Positions 1 to 8,113 of a stretch of DNA of 28,520 nucleotides are shown here, piece by piece. How positions within the stretch are numbered: the first letter of the stretch is position 1; every line of letters begins with the position of its first letter. A program made the position numbers and the translations under genes. The notes under the pieces were generated by a model. That model had not been told where the DNA came from, ran no database searches, and worked only from the letters and a program-made list of their open reading frames with translations. This stretch comes from JAAYCO01 sp964632015 (GTDB taxonomy: Bacteria > Planctomycetota > Phycisphaerae > SM23-33). The DNA lies in contig CAZWAT010000011.1 of the NCBI GenBank assembly GCA_964632015.1, forward strand, positions 1 through 28,520. The letters run 5' to 3'.

Positions 1-112
1 GGAGGTGCTTGAGCGTCGCTGGCAATTCATCGATGGCGATGCACATCACCATTGCAGACGTTTTTATCAAGATCAGATCGTACCAAACAGAAACAGACAA
101 AGGAGAAGAAGA

Positions 113-1054
113 ATGTTTCGAAAGACAATGATCATCGCTGTATCCATTTGTGCAGTCGTAGTCGCCACCCAGGCGGACACGGTGTATTTGAACGCAGGTG
201 ACACATCGAACGTTGTCGGCGTACCCAGTTACAATAATGCAGGCAACTGGAGTGATGGGAACCCGCCCAGCGCAGGAAACGACTACGTGGTTGATGGTTA
301 CCTGCTACGCACTGAAAACAATGTGGCGGGCAGTGAATTTGGGGGCGATTCGTTGAGTCTGATTAATGCTGCGCGGCTGATGTTATCTGGTTACGATAAC
401 GTCCCTTACACAATCAACAACCTTGTGGCGAATGAAGGCGCACTGGTTTCTGGAAGAGCTGGTCGAAGCTATGAAATAGCGGGCAATATCTCAATTCTCG
501 CGGGCGGCCTGGAAGGCAATGTTGGGACAGGCGATGACAACAGGACCCTGGTTATTCTGGCTGATATGACAGGCGTGGGCGGATTCAGTGTTACCGGTGG
601 GGCGTCTGGATATACCAAGAAGGTTACACTCGCTGGACAGGCTGCGTATACGGGTTCCACTGCTATCAGCGAAAACACTATGCTGGAGGTTACCGGTTCA
701 TTGCTGATCGATGTCAATGATGGCGAAAACAGTGACATTTCCGGCCTGGGCGATTTGGTGTTTGATGGCGCATTGAGACTCGATGTTTCCGATGTCACCA
801 CTTCCGAGACCAGTTGGAATCTGATCGACACGACCAATCTGGGTGTTACGTACGGCGAGAATTTCAGTGTCGCACTTTCTGACGGACAGGAATTCACGCA
901 GGCCCAGACGGGTGTCTGGTCGCTTGATGATGGCAGCACGAGTTGGGAGTTCAACACGGGCACCGGGGTGCTGACGGCGATTCCCGAACCATCAGCGATG
1001 GTCCTGCTTTTCACGGGCAGCCTGGTCGCGTCACTCCGTCGTCGCCAGAAGTAA
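113..1054 (+). CDS. PEP-CTERM sorting-domain exported protein
   Basis: The product is a 313-residue exported protein of unknown function. The start is the ATG at 113 because an AGGAG ribosome binding site lies at 101-105; the frame stays open further upstream, but that part is Arg-rich and not signal-like. Residues 1-20 (MFRKTMIIAVSICAVVVATQ) form a signal peptide. The body is rich in Gly, Asn, Ser and Asp with repeating short beta-strand patterns, as in autotransporter-like or beta-helix surface proteins. The C-terminus has a PEP-CTERM signal: IPEPSA, a hydrophobic stretch and a basic RRRQK end. In the family this tail is cut by an exosortase-type enzyme during export to the surface; no such enzyme is in the window. 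It is the first gene of a plus-strand block with a pseudopilin and a secreted glycosidase, so a surface or matrix role is an inference. Confidence 0.85.
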   Translation: MFRKTMIIAVSICAVVVATQADTVYLNAGDTSNVVGVPSYNNAGNWSDGNPPSAGNDYVVDGYLLRTENNVAGSEFGGDSLSLINAARLMLSGYDNVPYTINNLVANEGALVSGRAGRSYEIAGNISILAGGLEGNVGTGDDNRTLVILADMTGVGGFSVTGGASGYTKKVTLAGQAAYTGSTAISENTMLEVTGSLLIDVNDGENSDISGLGDLVFDGALRLDVSDVTTSETSWNLIDTTNLGVTYGENFSVALSDGQEFTQAQTGVWSLDDGSTSWEFNTGTGVLTAIPEPSAMVLLFTGSLVASLRRRQK

Positions 1055-1120
1055 TTGGAAAAAAGGGCAGTGGCGTAATCGATGAGCGATATGTTTGGGA
1101 TTAGAGGCGCAGTTATCACA

Positions 1121-1271
1121 CCCTTTCAGGGCTTGAATGGTGCGGAGGATAGGTCCCCAGGGCGTAGCCCTGGGTCATGAGGCCAGCGAATTTGGCGAGC
1201 CCTGAAAGGGCGACATAGCGAATCAGGACAAACCCACGCCGCTGGGCTGTTCTATCGCGCACCTTCGGTGC
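1121..1271. repeat. Nested palindromic REP-like element
   Basis: An outer inverted repeat pairs CCCTTTCAGGGCT (1121-1133) with its perfect complement at 1198-1210. Inside it lies a second perfect hairpin, CCCAGGGC (1156-1163) and GCCCTGGG (1167-1174), with a 3-base loop. A third small hairpin, GCACC/GGTGC, is at 1259-1271. The element fills most of the gap between the PEP-CTERM gene and the pseudopilin gene and ends about 20 bases before the latter's ribosome binding site. From memory, such CCCAGGGC-type palindromes recur in planctomycete genomes, in the manner of REP sequences mobilised by RAYT transposases. No transposase is present here, so this would be a non-autonomous copy. A role as a transcript-stabilising or attenuating hairpin is possible. 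Confidence 0.6.
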
Positions 1272-1303
1272 TGAGACGTTTTCGGTAGGCAAGGAGTAGA
1301 GTG

Positions 1304-2074
1304 ATGTGTAAACGATGCGATAGTTCCATGTCTCAGACACAGGCCATAGGCTCGGGCGCGGGTTCAAGCATATCCGTAAAGCCGATGGGCAGACGTGCCT
1401 TTACTCTCATCGAGTTGCTCGTTGTGGTTGCCATTCTTTCACTTCTTGTGTCCATTCTCATGCCTTCGCTGAAGAACGCTCGCGACCTCGCCAGGCAGAC
1501 GCTGTGCATGAGCAACATGAAGCAGGTAGGCTTGTGCTTCAAGTATTATTGCGAAGACTACAACGGCGCCCATCCGCGGGGTCATGTCGCCAGCGGCAGC
1601 GGGCATAAACACTGGTCTTACGAGATTGCGATCTACGCCCCCGTGTCGGCTGATGAGACGCGACATTTCTGGGACTACGCCAACCCGGTCGCCCCGGATG
1701 AATATATCCCCGGCGGGATATTCGGTTGCCCGTCATTCGATTTCTCGACCGCATATTCACCAAGTCACGACATCAACTATATCTGTTTCTATAACGAAGC
1801 AATGCAGTTCAAGAAGGAAACCCAGCTGCACGAGATTCACCCTGAAAACAGAGGCCCTGCATATACGCCGCTGTACCTTGAGAACAACCATGCGCAGTAC
1901 TGTTTCTACATAGGCTCGGTAGATTCAATTGCCGCATTGGACTACCGTCATCTTGACGGCATGAATCGATTGTTTGTGGACGGACATGTGAATTCCAGCA
2001 AGTATCATTTTACCCCCGGCGTACCCTACGGAGACTTCACGCAGTTTGCGCGAGGCCGAAACTATTACGAATGA
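1304..2074 (+). CDS. Prepilin-like (type II secretion pseudopilin) protein, DUF1559-like
   Basis: The product is a 256-residue protein with a class III prepilin signal: a short basic leader ending in GRRAFTLIELLVVVAILSLL, where cleavage and N-methylation by prepilin peptidase would occur just before the Phe. The hydrophobic helix is followed by a large globular domain. The segment from about LCMSNMKQVGLCFKYYCEDYNG, and the C-terminal RHLDGMNRLFVDGHV, match the pattern of planctomycete DUF1559-type proteins (the H-x9-DG motif). The ATG at 1304 is chosen because AAGGAG at 1291-1296 stands 7 bases before it; a GTG at 1301 is adjacent. Planctomycetes carry many such paralogs whose individual roles are unknown. 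Its place before a secreted glycosidase gene suggests a part in secretion or substrate contact, which is an inference. Confidence 0.85.
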   Translation: MCKRCDSSMSQTQAIGSGAGSSISVKPMGRRAFTLIELLVVVAILSLLVSILMPSLKNARDLARQTLCMSNMKQVGLCFKYYCEDYNGAHPRGHVASGSGHKHWSYEIAIYAPVSADETRHFWDYANPVAPDEYIPGGIFGCPSFDFSTAYSPSHDINYICFYNEAMQFKKETQLHEIHPENRGPAYTPLYLENNHAQYCFYIGSVDSIAALDYRHLDGMNRLFVDGHVNSSKYHFTPGVPYGDFTQFARGRNYYE

Positions 2075-2146
2075 TGCTCAAGAACGTCCTCTGCCCCGAC
2101 CATTCCAACAGACGTTGACACTATAGCTCTCATGAAAGGTATCCAA

Positions 2147-5100
2147 ATGCGATTTCAGTTGAACCATGGACTGACCACGGCAGCCCTCGTGTTGTTTATG
2201 ATTCTCCCGGCTGCGGATGGGGGCATATTCTTCAGTTCCGGCATGGAAGACGCCGCTGAACTGGGCGACGCTACCGTCAGAGGGGGCACGTTCACTGAAG
2301 ACGGGTTGAAGGGCAACTGCTTCACGGGCGGGGGGCCTGATGAGCGAATCGTTATCCCGCTGGAAAGCCCATTTCCGGTCAACGAGGGAACCTTTTCGTT
2401 GTACCTCCGGCTGAACGAATCGGCGGCGATAGACGAAGGCATACCCGTTTTCGACGTGCTGGGATCCGGCAACTGGTATGACCGTTTCAAGCTGGGCATC
2501 AGGCCGATGAACGACGGGATGTTGAGAATAGGCGTATCCATTGGCGAGACGTATCGCAATCGATATGGAGATCGTCCGTTCGCGGGAACTGGCAAACTTT
2601 CAGACAGGCAATGGCATCATATCGCGTTCACCTGGCAGAACGTCAACACAGCCAGGCCGGACGGGCATTTCAAGGTGTATCTCGACGGGTTGCTTATTGG
2701 CGAGCTTTCGAAAATCGAGATGACGATGGAAAACCCCGCACGTGAAATCGTTCTGGCGGGGTGTTCGCCTTCTGGCAAGATGAACGCTCACGGCCCTGGC
2801 GGGTGCATCTCGTTGGATGAGATCACGGTGTATGATCACGCGATGAATCCTTCAGAGATTGCGAAACTGGCGGGTGTTCAAACCGTCGATGCCGACTTCG
2901 AGGATATTTCGCTATGTCCGGTTTACAAGCTGACCGGCGACGGGCCTCGTATCGATGGCGTGTTCAATGACAGCGAGTGGGCTTCTACACAGACGCTTGG
3001 ACCCCTGCGGAACTTTCGCGAGAAGACCGGCACGCTTGCGGACAACCAGACCCGCGTCAACATTGCGTATGGCGAGGACGGGAAGGTTTATGTTGGGTGG
3101 CAGGCGTCAGGCGCGCCCAATCCAGTGGGTAAGGCACATGATGACAGGGATGCTGCCCTGTGGCATGAGGATTCGCTGGAATTGTTCTTCTCGCCGGACG
3201 GCAAGACCATCGTTCAGTTCATCGGCAATGCATATGGATCGACATATGATGAGATGACTACTGATGGCGGAGAGAACTGGAATCGCGAATGGAATGGTGA
3301 CTGGACGTACAAGGCAAGCGTCGGGGATGGATTCTGGTCTGGCGAATTGGTGTTCGACCCCGCCTCGGTGGGGCTTGGGCGCGTAAAGGCGGGCGAGACG
3401 TGGATATTCAACGCCTGTCGAAACCATTTCGTCCCGCAAAAGAGCACCAGCGTATGGCATAAGCCAATTGGCGGGTCGTTCAAAAATCCTGATCAGATGG
3501 GGCGTATTCGATTTCATGAACAGGGTTTGATTTGCAGCTTCATCGAAATTCCCGAGGTGGTTTCGGGCCTGAACCACAAGACCATGACATGGGCGAATCC
3601 GCTCAAGTTGAGGAGCAAGCCCATAGTCAACATTCATGCATTCGCCCTCGTCGACGGGGCGCCATCGAAAGTGGCGGCGGTTTCGGCGATACAGCTTGAC
3701 GCCCAGAATATCGCCGGGAAAAAGACGCTGGAGTATTCAGTTGAAGGCGAAGGATTGCACAAGGCCCTTTTGACGATATGCGATTTGGTGGATGGTGAGC
3801 CGGTCTACCGCAGGCCGTTCTATGTGGACGTCAAGCCTCCGCTCTATGTCGAGGTTACCGGCAACCCGTGCGAGGGAATGCTGACCGCCGAGATACGTGC
3901 GCGCAATATCGCAGGCGATATCGCCTCGGGGCGTCTGAGCCTGATTGACGAGTCGGGCAAACCAGCGTTCGTTCACGCGACCGGTCATGAGCGGGTTCAA
4001 AATGTTCGTTTTCCGATAACCGACGTTCAGCCGGGGGACTACACGTTGAGCATGACCTTTGTCGATTCGGGCGGCAAGACGATTGCACAGAGGAATGTTC
4101 CGCTGAATGTTCCGGCGAAACCCGATTGCATTCACGAAGACGCGGGGATGAAGAACTATATCGACCCGTGGGGGCCGATGAAGCTCGATGGTCAGACCGT
4201 CGAGTGCTGGAACCGCCAATACGTGTTCGACAACTCACTGTTTCCCAAAAAGCTCATCAGCAACGGCGCCGACGTGCTGGCGGGGGAAATAGCGTTCCAC
4301 TACACCACCGCCGACAAGCACAAAGGCGTGCTGAACAACGCCCGGCTGGAGGTGGTCGAGTCCACCCCCGAAATGATCGTATTCAAGGCGTGGGGCGGCG
4401 ATGATCGAATCTCGGCAGAGGGCACTATCTCCGTTGAATACGACGGGTTGATAGTCTATGACCTCACACTGACGCCACGCGAGAGAATCGACATTGCCGA
4501 TTTCCGCCTGGTGTTCCCGCTTGAGACCCAATCGGCGAAATACATTCTTGACGGAACCGCCTATGGCGCGACGCAACAGAAGAACGTAATCTCGCACCCG
4601 GGCTTCAAAAGCACCTTTGGTTTCAAGTCCATCATTGGCGTTGTGTCGCGTGAGCGCGGTATTTACTGGTTCTGCGAATCTGATGAAGGATGGCGGCCGT
4701 ATGATCGTCCCGACGTTGTAAGCGTTTCGCGCAATACGCAGGATGTGCGTCTTGAGTTCCAGATCATGCGGGATGTTGACTTCTCCAGGCCTCTGAAGCT
4801 CAGTTGCGGCTTCATGGGAACCCCCGTCAAACCGACCGATTTCAAACTCGACCGTCAGTGTACTTACCACTATTACCCCGGCGGTCCGCTGATGGCTGAG
4901 GATGTTGAGGGGTGCTTCCAGAGATTCGATCTCAAAAAGGCTGCCGAACTGGGCGCCAAGGTTGTCGTGCCGCACGAGTGGTGGTGGAAGCACTATGGCG
5001 GAATGGAAGTGGCGAACGAAGAATCGTTCAAGCAATTCGTCAAAGAGGCGCATGACCTGGGGATAAAGGTAATCCTGTACCGCAACGCGATGGCGCACCC

Positions 5101-6169
5101 GGTGGAGTTGTCTCAACGCTACTTTGGCGACACCTGGTTGCGCTATCCCATCACCGGGTTCACCAAGTACGCCGGCAAGGCACGCCCCGGCGCGGATATG
5201 GGCATAGTTCGCTGTGCCAACTCGCCGGAATATCTCGACTGGTACGTCGGAGGTTGTCGCGAACTGGTGCGAAAGTACGACATCGATGGCTTCTACTATG
5301 ATTTTGGTTTCTCAGCGTGCGTGAACCCCAAGCACGGCTGCGGGTATGTGCCCGAAGACGGGGCGGGAACGAAGTTTCGCAAGGGAGACACAACCAGCAT
5401 CATTGGAGTTGATGTAATCGAGGGCGACAACGTTTACAGCAGCCGTCGGCCGACGTACCCGATTCTCAACCATCGCAAACTCTGGCAACGCATGTTCAAC
5501 ATGATAAAGGAAGAGAAGGGCGAGGAAGGCTTCATCAACGCCCACACCGACGGAAGCGCCGCACTTCATCTGGCGTTTGTGGATACGACATTCCATTCGG
5601 AGACGGCAGCGTGCAGGCAGTTGACGGGCGAATTTCCAACGCCCCAGATGTACCGTATCTTCTATTCCAAGGAAATTCACGGAATCCCCGGTGAGCAGAT
5701 CTTTCGTACCAACCGTCACCGTCCCGTCAGCGACGCGCCGAAGATGCTTGGCATTTCGCTGTTGCACCGGGAATGGTTCCGGCCGCAGTCGCATGGGCGA
5801 TGGTCGAGATTGGATTACAATACCTACCATTGGCCTTCGTTTGTCTGGCAGACCCTTTCGAACTTCGATGTCGATTCCGCCCAGTGGAACCCGTATTGGG
5901 AAAAGAACAATGGACCGGCGTCGGCGATTCGTGTTTCGCCCTGGGGCGAGGAGGCAGTGCTTTGCAGCTACTGGTTGAAGCCCACGGGGCTGCTGGCGGT
6001 GGTATACAACGTTTCGGGAAAGCCCGTGGACGCCGTGATTACGCTTGGCGAGCCTGCTGCGAAATTCGGCACTGTGACAGACACCGTGAGCACAGAGAAG
6101 AAGCAGACATCGCCGACAATGCGAATGCGACTTGACGGACGCGAGTTCAAATTGTTGCGTTTCGAATAG
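2147..6169 (+). CDS. Very large secreted multidomain glycosidase-like protein (LamG, CBM9-like, TIM-barrel)
   Basis: The product is about 1340 residues, predicted to be exported and to act on polysaccharide outside the cytoplasm. ATG 2147 is preferred over ATG 2132 because AAAGG (2135-2139) is correctly spaced. Residues 1-26 are a signal peptide. Residues 27-235 look like a LamG/concanavalin domain (DRQWHHIAFTW, KVYLDGLLIG, CISLDEITVYDHAMN). Residues 245-450 look like a CBM9-type sugar-binding domain (IDGVFNDSEW, VYVGWQASG, ALWHEDSLELFFSPDG). A long beta-rich section follows. From about residue 900 there is a TIM-barrel-like catalytic part with FMGTPVKPTDF, VVVPHEWWWKHYG and KYDIDGFYYDFGF; Asp of YYDFGF (about residue 1052) is a candidate catalytic residue. 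The pattern recalls GH123/DUF6067-like glycosidases, but the family assignment and substrate are uncertain. The GH130 gene 153 bases downstream suggests a shared glycan pathway. Confidence 0.75.
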   Translation: MRFQLNHGLTTAALVLFMILPAADGGIFFSSGMEDAAELGDATVRGGTFTEDGLKGNCFTGGGPDERIVIPLESPFPVNEGTFSLYLRLNESAAIDEGIPVFDVLGSGNWYDRFKLGIRPMNDGMLRIGVSIGETYRNRYGDRPFAGTGKLSDRQWHHIAFTWQNVNTARPDGHFKVYLDGLLIGELSKIEMTMENPAREIVLAGCSPSGKMNAHGPGGCISLDEITVYDHAMNPSEIAKLAGVQTVDADFEDISLCPVYKLTGDGPRIDGVFNDSEWASTQTLGPLRNFREKTGTLADNQTRVNIAYGEDGKVYVGWQASGAPNPVGKAHDDRDAALWHEDSLELFFSPDGKTIVQFIGNAYGSTYDEMTTDGGENWNREWNGDWTYKASVGDGFWSGELVFDPASVGLGRVKAGETWIFNACRNHFVPQKSTSVWHKPIGGSFKNPDQMGRIRFHEQGLICSFIEIPEVVSGLNHKTMTWANPLKLRSKPIVNIHAFALVDGAPSKVAAVSAIQLDAQNIAGKKTLEYSVEGEGLHKALLTICDLVDGEPVYRRPFYVDVKPPLYVEVTGNPCEGMLTAEIRARNIAGDIASGRLSLIDESGKPAFVHATGHERVQNVRFPITDVQPGDYTLSMTFVDSGGKTIAQRNVPLNVPAKPDCIHEDAGMKNYIDPWGPMKLDGQTVECWNRQYVFDNSLFPKKLISNGADVLAGEIAFHYTTADKHKGVLNNARLEVVESTPEMIVFKAWGGDDRISAEGTISVEYDGLIVYDLTLTPRERIDIADFRLVFPLETQSAKYILDGTAYGATQQKNVISHPGFKSTFGFKSIIGVVSRERGIYWFCESDEGWRPYDRPDVVSVSRNTQDVRLEFQIMRDVDFSRPLKLSCGFMGTPVKPTDFKLDRQCTYHYYPGGPLMAEDVEGCFQRFDLKKAAELGAKVVVPHEWWWKHYGGMEVANEESFKQFVKEAHDLGIKVILYRNAMAHPVELSQRYFGDTWLRYPITGFTKYAGKARPGADMGIVRCANSPEYLDWYVGGCRELVRKYDIDGFYYDFGFSACVNPKHGCGYVPEDGAGTKFRKGDTTSIIGVDVIEGDNVYSSRRPTYPILNHRKLWQRMFNMIKEEKGEEGFINAHTDGSAALHLAFVDTTFHSETAACRQLTGEFPTPQMYRIFYSKEIHGIPGEQIFRTNRHRPVSDAPKMLGISLLHREWFRPQSHGRWSRLDYNTYHWPSFVWQTLSNFDVDSAQWNPYWEKNNGPASAIRVSPWGEEAVLCSYWLKPTGLLAVVYNVSGKPVDAVITLGEPAAKFGTVTDTVSTEKKQTSPTMRMRLDGREFKLLRFE

Positions 6170-6322
6170 CGCCCGGCATTATCTTTATTGATTAACATTA
6201 GAATACTTATATAACCAATGGCGTGGCGATATTATGTCCGCCAGGTCACTGGCAGGGGAGACGACGGGACCGGTTCCGTCACCTGAGATTTGACACTGTG
6301 TTTAGTGAAAGCGTAGGTTGAG

Positions 6323-7471
6323 ATGCAGTTGGAGCGTTATAAAGGCAATCCCGTTCTTGGGCCGAACCCCGACAACGATTGGGAAGATCTCATTGTGACC
6401 AATCCCGGCGCGTGGTACGAGGAATCCGAGGGCAAGGTGTACATGCTTTACCGGGCGGCGGGCAAGGACCCCCGGCACATCGTGCACCTTGGTTTGGCGG
6501 TGAGTGATAACGGTTATGATTTTCGTCGGGTATCTGACAAGCCGGCGCTGTCGCCCTTGCCTGGTACTATCGAGGGCGGGGTGATAGAGGATCCGCGTGT
6601 CGTCAAGTTCGGGCAGTGGTATTACGTCACCTACGCGGTTCGGCCGTTTTATAGCGGGTTCTATTGGGTGCACGGAAAAGACAAGGAATACAATTTTGCG
6701 CCCCTTGAAGACAGCGAGAATCTGCCCGAGCCGCTGGTGTCGAACGGCATGGTCACATGCCTGGCCGTGACGCGGGATTTCAAGTCATGGGTCCGCCTGG
6801 GACAGATGAACGACCCGCGCACCCAGGATCATGACGTGATAATTTTTCCCGAGAAGATCGGCGGTAAGTACGCGATTCTTCATCGCCCGTTTTCGGGTAG
6901 CGTGGGCGATAACGCCCCGGGCATGTGGCTGGCGATGACAGACCACCCGATGGACCTCTCCAACACCCGCCCGCTGCTGATGCCCAAGCTTGATTGGGAG
7001 GGAATCAAGATCGGCGGAAACACGCCCCCGATTAAGACCAAGCACGGCTGGCTGGTGCTGTATCATGGCGTGGGGCTTGACCGGTTCTACCGCCTGGGTG
7101 CGCTGCTGCTTGATTTGAATGATCCGTATCGAATTCTGCACAAGACGGCAGAGGCGATTCTGGAACCATCCGAGCCATACGAAATGAAAGGGTGCCACAA
7201 CTATGAGGGCGTGGTCTTTCCGTGCGGGAATGTGGTGATCGACGGCAGGCTGATCGTTTACTACGGGGCGGCCGACAAGTATGTCGGTATCGCCAGTTGC
7301 CCCATCGACGAATTGGTGGAGTATCTCATGAAAAGGGGTCAGGAACCTTTTTCAAAAAGGGGTCAGGAACCTTTTTCGTGCTGCTGTGGCGAGCAGGCAA
7401 TTGATATCGAAGGCCGGGAAAAGGTTCCTGACCCTCTCTCCCCTTTGTCTTCTTCTGGACTATCGCGATGA
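6323..7471 (+). CDS. GH130 family beta-mannoside phosphorylase/hydrolase with a repeat-derived tail
   Basis: The protein (382 residues) has the hallmarks of the five-bladed beta-propeller family GH130, whose members phosphorolyse or hydrolyse beta-mannosides: YKGNPVLGP at the N-terminus, NPGAWYE, MLYRAAG, GGVIEDPRV with Asp90 at the expected catalytic position, later GGNTPPIKTKHGWLVLYHGV, and YYGAADKYVGIAS near the end. No signal peptide is seen, so it is probably cytoplasmic and acts on imported oligosaccharides. The fold appears complete by about residue 336 (DELVEYLM). Residues 337-352 read KRGQEPFSKRGQEPFS, the translation of two tandem copies of a short DNA repeat, and the last 30 residues are also repeat-derived. 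The tail is therefore probably a recent, functionally neutral extension. Whether the enzyme is a phosphorylase or a hydrolase cannot be told from sequence alone. Confidence 0.9.
   Translation: MQLERYKGNPVLGPNPDNDWEDLIVTNPGAWYEESEGKVYMLYRAAGKDPRHIVHLGLAVSDNGYDFRRVSDKPALSPLPGTIEGGVIEDPRVVKFGQWYYVTYAVRPFYSGFYWVHGKDKEYNFAPLEDSENLPEPLVSNGMVTCLAVTRDFKSWVRLGQMNDPRTQDHDVIIFPEKIGGKYAILHRPFSGSVGDNAPGMWLAMTDHPMDLSNTRPLLMPKLDWEGIKIGGNTPPIKTKHGWLVLYHGVGLDRFYRLGALLLDLNDPYRILHKTAEAILEPSEPYEMKGCHNYEGVVFPCGNVVIDGRLIVYYGAADKYVGIASCPIDELVEYLMKRGQEPFSKRGQEPFSCCCGEQAIDIEGREKVPDPLSPLSSSGLSR
7331..7434. repeat. Tandem plus inverted GGGTCAGGAACC repeat inside the 3' end of the GH130 gene
   Basis: A 23-base unit of the form AAAAGGGGTCAGGAACC followed by T5C occurs twice in direct orientation, at 7331-7353 and 7355-7377, separated by one A. 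A third, inverted copy (GAAAAGGTTCCTGACCC) is at 7418-7434, one T shorter. The inverted copy can pair with copy 2 across about 40 bases to form a long hairpin. From memory this sequence is frequent in planctomycete and related genomes as a dispersed palindromic element, but I cannot count copies here. It lies in frame in the GH130 gene and adds the RGQEPFS peptide twice. Confidence 0.7.
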
Positions 7472-7513
7472 ATATGATTACAGTGCTCGTATACAAGCGA
7501 TAAGGAACAGAGC

Positions 7514-7786
7514 ATGACCAAAGAAAAACATACGATACTGGGCGTCCACATCACTGACAGGGTCAAGGAAGCTGTTGAGGTTCAGAAGCTTCTGACGACC
7601 TTTGGCGAACAGATTAAGACCCGCCTTGGTCTGCACGAGGTAGGAACCCCAACGTCACCCAACGGCCTGCTGTTGCTGGAAATGGTCGGCACGGACAAGG
7701 GTATTCAGGAACTCAGCGACAAACTCAATGCCATTGATGGCGTTGAAGTGCAGTCGATGGTGTTCTTCCATCCCACTGGAGCATAA
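7514..7786 (+). CDS. TM1266-like (NikR C-terminal/ACT-like) small putative regulator
   Basis: This is a 90-residue single-domain protein starting after an AAGGAA site. The pattern HTILGVHITDR at the N-terminus, then a helix (VQKLLTTFGEQIKTRLGL), then GLLLLEMVGTDKGIQELSDKLNAIDGVEVQSMVF at the C-terminus is a beta-alpha-beta-beta-alpha-beta ferredoxin-like fold, as in the ACT-like C-domain of NikR and the TM1266 family. TM1266-type proteins are annotated as putative regulators of iron-only hydrogenase systems. No DNA-binding ribbon-helix-helix is present, so it may bind a small ligand or act through a partner. It stands 3 bases before the predicted 6S RNA, and that RNA's promoter must overlap its 3' end. 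The assignment rests on pattern recognition only. Confidence 0.65.
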   Translation: MTKEKHTILGVHITDRVKEAVEVQKLLTTFGEQIKTRLGLHEVGTPTSPNGLLLLEMVGTDKGIQELSDKLNAIDGVEVQSMVFFHPTGA

Positions 7787-7789
7787 CAT

Positions 7790-7961
7790 CGCCTGTGGAA
7801 GATGTTCGAGACCCCGTACTTCCGGGTCGGGTTGGTAATCGTGCCCTTGATGTTGTACGTTCAACGCGGGGATAGGTGATCTCATACCAACGTTCAACGT
7901 GCGTGCATTGAAACCATTGAAGACGGGTTACGCCTCGTGCGGCATCATGGGTCTGTAGGAA
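7790..7961 (+). ncRNA. ssrS: 6S RNA
   Basis: This is a 6S RNA candidate of about 172 nt; 6S RNA binds the housekeeping RNA polymerase holoenzyme by mimicking an open promoter. The 5' GATGTTCGAG and 3' GGGTTACGCCTCGTGCGGCATC resemble the conserved ends of enterobacterial 6S (GATGTTCG and GGGTTACAGCCTGCGGCGGCATC). Nested helices can be traced: CCTGTGGA (7792-7799) with TCTGTAGG (7952-7959), GATG (7801-7804) with CATC (7943-7946), CGAG (7807-7810) with CTCG (7934-7937), ACCC (7811-7814) with GGGT (7925-7928), and GTTGGTA (7831-7837) with TACCAAC (7885-7891). The arrangement gives the long interrupted rod typical of 6S. The exact ends are approximate. No ygfA-type gene follows it. The stretch 7962-8065 shows no gene. 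Confidence 0.8.
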
Positions 7962-8065
7962 CCTCCCTGGTTAATCGCCCGCCCCTGCGCCTTCGCCGAG
8001 ATAAGGCGTGAGAAGTACGTGCGAGCTGACGTGAACGCCATTGCGATCCTTCCCCCGAAGCGCAT

Positions 8066-8090
8066 AAAAAAAGGGCCACTTTCGTGGCCC
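8066..8090 (-). terminator. Rho-independent terminator of the RRM gene
   Basis: Read on the minus strand, GGGCCAC (8090-8084), loop GAAA and GTGGCCC (8079-8073) form a 7-bp GC-rich stem followed by seven T residues (8072-8066). It lies 24 bases after the stop of the RRM gene. On the plus strand there is no T-run, so it would not efficiently stop a transcript coming from the 6S side. Confidence 0.9.
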
Positions 8091-8113
8091 CTGAAACGTC
8101 CGGTTGTTGGTGA

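Noticed and set aside
4235..5116. Long minus-strand open frame (293 codons) inside the large glycosidase gene
   Set aside because: It is antisense to a clearly coding frame with signal peptide and domains, and shows no family features.
6290..6318. TTGACA before the GH130 gene as a promoter
   Set aside because: No acceptable -10 hexamer is found 16-18 bases downstream.
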